7,382 bases of DNA. It comes from an uncultured Burkholderiales bacterium. Lineage in GTDB: Bacteria > Pseudomonadota > Gammaproteobacteria > Burkholderiales > Burkholderiaceae_E. The notes under the pieces were generated by a model, which searched no databases, was not told where the DNA came from, and worked only from the letters and a program-made list of their open reading frames with translations. A program made the translations under genes and the position numbers. Where the stretch lies: positions 1 to 7,382 of the forward strand of contig CAIUGQ010000286.1 of assembly GCA_903898725.1 (NCBI GenBank). Reading direction: 5' to 3'. Of the stretch, positions 5,328 through 7,382 are shown piece by piece. The stretch's first letter is position 1. Each line of letters opens with the position of its first letter.

Positions 5328-6330
5328 GCCCGGCCGCCGCCGCGAGCAGCGCCGCCCGATCGGCGTCGGCGAGGTTCCCGCCGCAGAGCACCGTCGCGCA
5401 CCGCGTGCCCTCGAAGCGCGCGCGGTGCGCGCACAGTGCCGCCAGGCCGACCGCGCCCGAGGGCTCGAGCAGCAGCCCCGCGTGCACGAAGGCGAGCCGC
5501 ATCCCGGCGACGATGTCGGCGTCGTCGACGAGCAGCACCTCGTCGACGAGCCCGCGCAGGTCCGCCAGCGCCTCGGGCACCGGCACGCGGACCGCGATGC
5601 CGTCGGCGATCGTGTCGGCGCGCGCGGTCTCGACGATGCGGCCTTCGTGCAGGCTCTCGGCCATCGACGGCGCGCCGCGTGCGCAGACGGCGACCACGCG
5701 CGTGGCCGGCGCCGCCGCCTTGAACCAGCGCGCGATGCCCGCGAGCATCGCGCCATTGCCCAGCGGCACCAGCACGTGGTCGAACACATCGCCGCGCGCC
5801 AGCAGCTCGACCGCGATCGAGCCATGCCCTTCGGAGACCTCGGCCTCGCGGCCGTCCTCGATCCAGCGCGCGCCGTGCGCATCGGCCCAGGCGCGCGCCG
5901 CCGCCTTCGCCGCGTCGAAGTCCTCGCCCTCGCGGCGCACCTCGGCGCCCAGCGCGGCCATCCGCGCGACCTTCAGCGGGTTCGCGTTCACCGAGGCCCA
6001 GACGATCACCGGCAGCCCGGCGCGCCGGGCCGCATGCGCCACCGCCTGGCCCCAGTTGCCGGCGCTCGCACAGACGATCGGGCCGCGCTCGCCGGCGGCC
6101 GCGAGCGCATCGATCAGGACCGATGCGCCGCGCCCCTTGAAGCTGCGGATCGGGTTCGCGGTCTCCACCTTGAGGGTCAGCCGGCAGCCGAGCGCCTCCG
6201 ACAGCGGCTCGCAGTCGTACTGAGGCGTGTCGCGGAACTCGGGCGGCACGCGCGCGGCCGAGGCGGCGATCCGTTCGAGCGACAGGCGGTGGGCGGTGGC
6301 ACCCGGGGCGTCGTGGGTCATGTCGCGCAT
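5323..6330 (-). CDS. PLP-dependent fold-type II enzyme, threonine/serine dehydratase-like
   Basis: A 335-residue protein (from the ATG at 6330) of the tryptophan-synthase-beta superfamily, most like threonine/serine dehydratases that deaminate hydroxy-amino acids to 2-oxo acids. Visible marks are the PLP lysine Lys65 in NPIRSFKGRGA, the substrate/carboxylate loop ASAGNWGQAVA (88-98), a phosphate-binding loop PLGNGAMLAG (189-198) instead of the usual GGGGL, EPSGAVGLAA (289-298), and LCGGN (315-319). Cys316 sits where most dehydratases have the Ser that contacts the PLP ring nitrogen. There is no C-terminal ACT regulatory domain, so it is like short catabolic dehydratases rather than biosynthetic IlvA. 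Exact substrate is uncertain; threonine, serine, a hydroxyaspartate or another amino acid are possible. Alternative starts are GTG 6354, overlapping cobT by 14 bases, and ATG 6321; none has a clear SD. It follows cobT at about 10 bases and is probably co-transcribed with it. Confidence 0.85.
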   Translation of the reverse strand: MRDMTHDAPGATAHRLSLERIAASAARVPPEFRDTPQYDCEPLSEALGCRLTLKVETANPIRSFKGRGASVLIDALAAAGERGPIVCASAGNWGQAVAHAARRAGLPVIVWASVNANPLKVARMAALGAEVRREGEDFDAAKAAARAWADAHGARWIEDGREAEVSEGHGSIAVELLARGDVFDHVLVPLGNGAMLAGIARWFKAAAPATRVVAVCARGAPSMAESLHEGRIVETARADTIADGIAVRVPVPEALADLRGLVDEVLLVDDADIVAGMRLAFVHAGLLLEPSGAVGLAALCAHRARFEGTRCATVLCGGNLADADRAALLAAAAGR

Positions 6331-6340
6331 GTTCGGTCGC

Positions 6341-7382
6341 TCATGTCCTGTCACTCACCCCGGCCGACGCGAAGGTCGCCATCTCGTCCAGCAGCCTCGC
6401 GGCCGCGCGCACCATCGGCACCGCGAGCGCCGCGCCGCTGCCCTCGCCGAGCCGCAGCCCCAGGTCGAGCAGCGGCTCGGCGCCCAGCGCCTCGAGCAGC
6501 CGCGCATGACCGGGCTCGGCCGAGCGGTGCGCGAACACGCAGTGCCGCACGAGCGCCGGCTCGAGCCGTGCTGCGACCAGCACCGCCGCGGTCACGATGA
6601 AGCCGTCGACGATCACCGGCACGCGGCGCGCGGCGCAGTCGAGCGCCGCGCCCGCGAGCATCGCGATCTCGAAGCCGCCGAAGGCCGCGAGCGCGGCCAG
6701 CGGCGTGCGTGCGTCGGCGTGCGCATCGAGCACGCGTGCGAGCACGTCGCGCTTGTGCGCGAGGCCCGCATCGTCCACGCCGGTGCCGCGGCCGGCCACC
6801 GCCTCGATCGGCAGTCCGAGCAGCCGCGCGGCGAGCAGCGCCGCCGCCGACGAGTTGCCGATGCCCATCTCGCCGAGCGCCACTGCATCGGCGCGCGTCT
6901 CGCGTGCGATCGCCGCGCCCCGGGCGATCGCCTCGAGTGCCTGCGCCTCGGTCATCGCCGGACCGTGCAGCGCGTTGGCCGTGCCGGCGGCGATCCGCGC
7001 CTCGACGAAGCGCGCGCCCCGTGGCGCAAAGCCCGCGGGCTGCGGCGTGCGGGCGCCCGCATCGACCACCACCAGATCGATCGCGTTCGCGCGGCACAGC
7101 ACCGACACCGCCGCGCCCCCCTCGGCGAAGTTGCGCACCATCTGTGCGGTGACCTCGGGCGGATAGGCCGACACGCCCTCGGCGGCGAGCCCGTGGTCGC
7201 CGGCGAACACCAGCATCGCGACCCGGTCGATCCGCGGGGCCTCGTGTCCGGTGGCGGCCGCGAGCCGCGAGCCGAGCGCCTGCAGCGCACCGAGCGCGCC
7301 GGCGGGCATCGTCTTGGCGGCCCAGGCCGCAGCCACCCGCGCGGCGAGCGCGGCATCGTCGGCCGCGGGCACCGCCCCGACG
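6341..7382 (-). CDS. cobT: Nicotinate-nucleotide--dimethylbenzimidazole phosphoribosyltransferase (start beyond window)
   Basis: CobT transfers ribose phosphate from nicotinate mononucleotide to 5,6-dimethylbenzimidazole, giving alpha-ribazole 5'-phosphate for CobS. About 346 residues are present of a protein usually near 350. Counting from the GTG at 7372 as residue 1: FAGDHG (56-61), GVSAYPPEVTAQMV (66-79), GEMGIGNSS (167-175, Glu168), GGFEIAMLAG (232-241), VIVDGFI (253-259), and LGEGSGAALA (308-317), where Glu310 matches the catalytic Glu317 of Salmonella CobT. That GTG is probably not the start: VPAADDAALA aligns with Salmonella IPAPDAEAMA about ten residues in, and the frame stays open to the edge. 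The conserved KPPGSLG segment reads TMPAGALG here, with Met22 where Lys is usual. The TGA at 6341-6343 lies just before the PLP-enzyme gene. Confidence 0.95.
   Translation of the reverse strand, partial: VGAVPAADDAALAARVAAAWAAKTMPAGALGALQALGSRLAAATGHEAPRIDRVAMLVFAGDHGLAAEGVSAYPPEVTAQMVRNFAEGGAAVSVLCRANAIDLVVVDAGARTPQPAGFAPRGARFVEARIAAGTANALHGPAMTEAQALEAIARGAAIARETRADAVALGEMGIGNSSAAALLAARLLGLPIEAVAGRGTGVDDAGLAHKRDVLARVLDAHADARTPLAALAAFGGFEIAMLAGAALDCAARRVPVIVDGFIVTAAVLVAARLEPALVRHCVFAHRSAEPGHARLLEALGAEPLLDLGLRLGEGSGAALAVPMVRAAARLLDEMATFASAGVSDRT

Noticed and set aside
5425..6600. 391-codon plus-strand open frame across the PLP enzyme and cobT
   Set aside because: It is antisense to two genes with intact active-site motifs; His/Arg-rich shadow translation.

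Overview
The window reads as chromosome from a very GC-rich bacterium (clearly well above 65% GC by eye, with G/C at nearly every third codon position). Gene content and protein style (HslU tail, CobT/CobS/CobC, an HpcH-type aldolase paired with a D-2-hydroxyacid dehydrogenase) suggest a betaproteobacterium, probably Burkholderiales. This is an inference; no rRNA or other marker gene is present. No tRNA, CRISPR array, insertion sequence or phage gene was seen.

Layout. (1) 1-587, plus strand: the C-terminal part of hslU, the ATPase of the HslUV protease, cut by the left edge. (2) 588-668: a convergent gap with a 14-bp tandem repeat and a GC-rich hairpin. (3) 669-1805, minus: an exported alpha/beta hydrolase of the 'predicted dienelactone hydrolase' type. 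(4) 1925-3336, minus: cobS (adenosylcobinamide-GDP ribazoletransferase) followed by cobC (alpha-ribazole phosphatase family). The two are translationally coupled through a TTGA stop/start overlap. (5) 3337-3532: a divergent intergenic region with two sizeable inverted repeats and the ribosome binding site of the next operon. (6) 3533-5310, plus: a two-gene operon with a GTGA overlap, encoding an HpcH/HpaI-family class II aldolase and a D-isomer-specific 2-hydroxyacid dehydrogenase. (7) 5323-6330 (or 6354), minus: a fold-type II PLP enzyme resembling threonine/serine dehydratases. Its stop codon and that of the dehydrogenase lie in the two arms of one inverted repeat. (8) 6341-7382, minus: cobT, running off the right edge.

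How the genes fit together. cobT, cobS and cobC together handle the late nucleotide-loop steps of cobalamin synthesis: activation of dimethylbenzimidazole, joining to adenosylcobinamide-GDP, and removal of the 5'-phosphate. They keep a common cob order and strand, but about 3 kb of apparently unrelated carbon/amino-acid metabolism separates cobT from cobS. The PLP enzyme follows cobT so closely that co-transcription is likely. The aldolase/dehydrogenase pair runs against the cob genes, so cobS-cobC very probably needs its own promoter in 3337-3532.

The aldolase, dehydrogenase and PLP enzyme could form a small 2-oxo/2-hydroxy acid pathway, and this module is the best candidate here for something undescribed. 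Its substrates cannot be read from the sequence.
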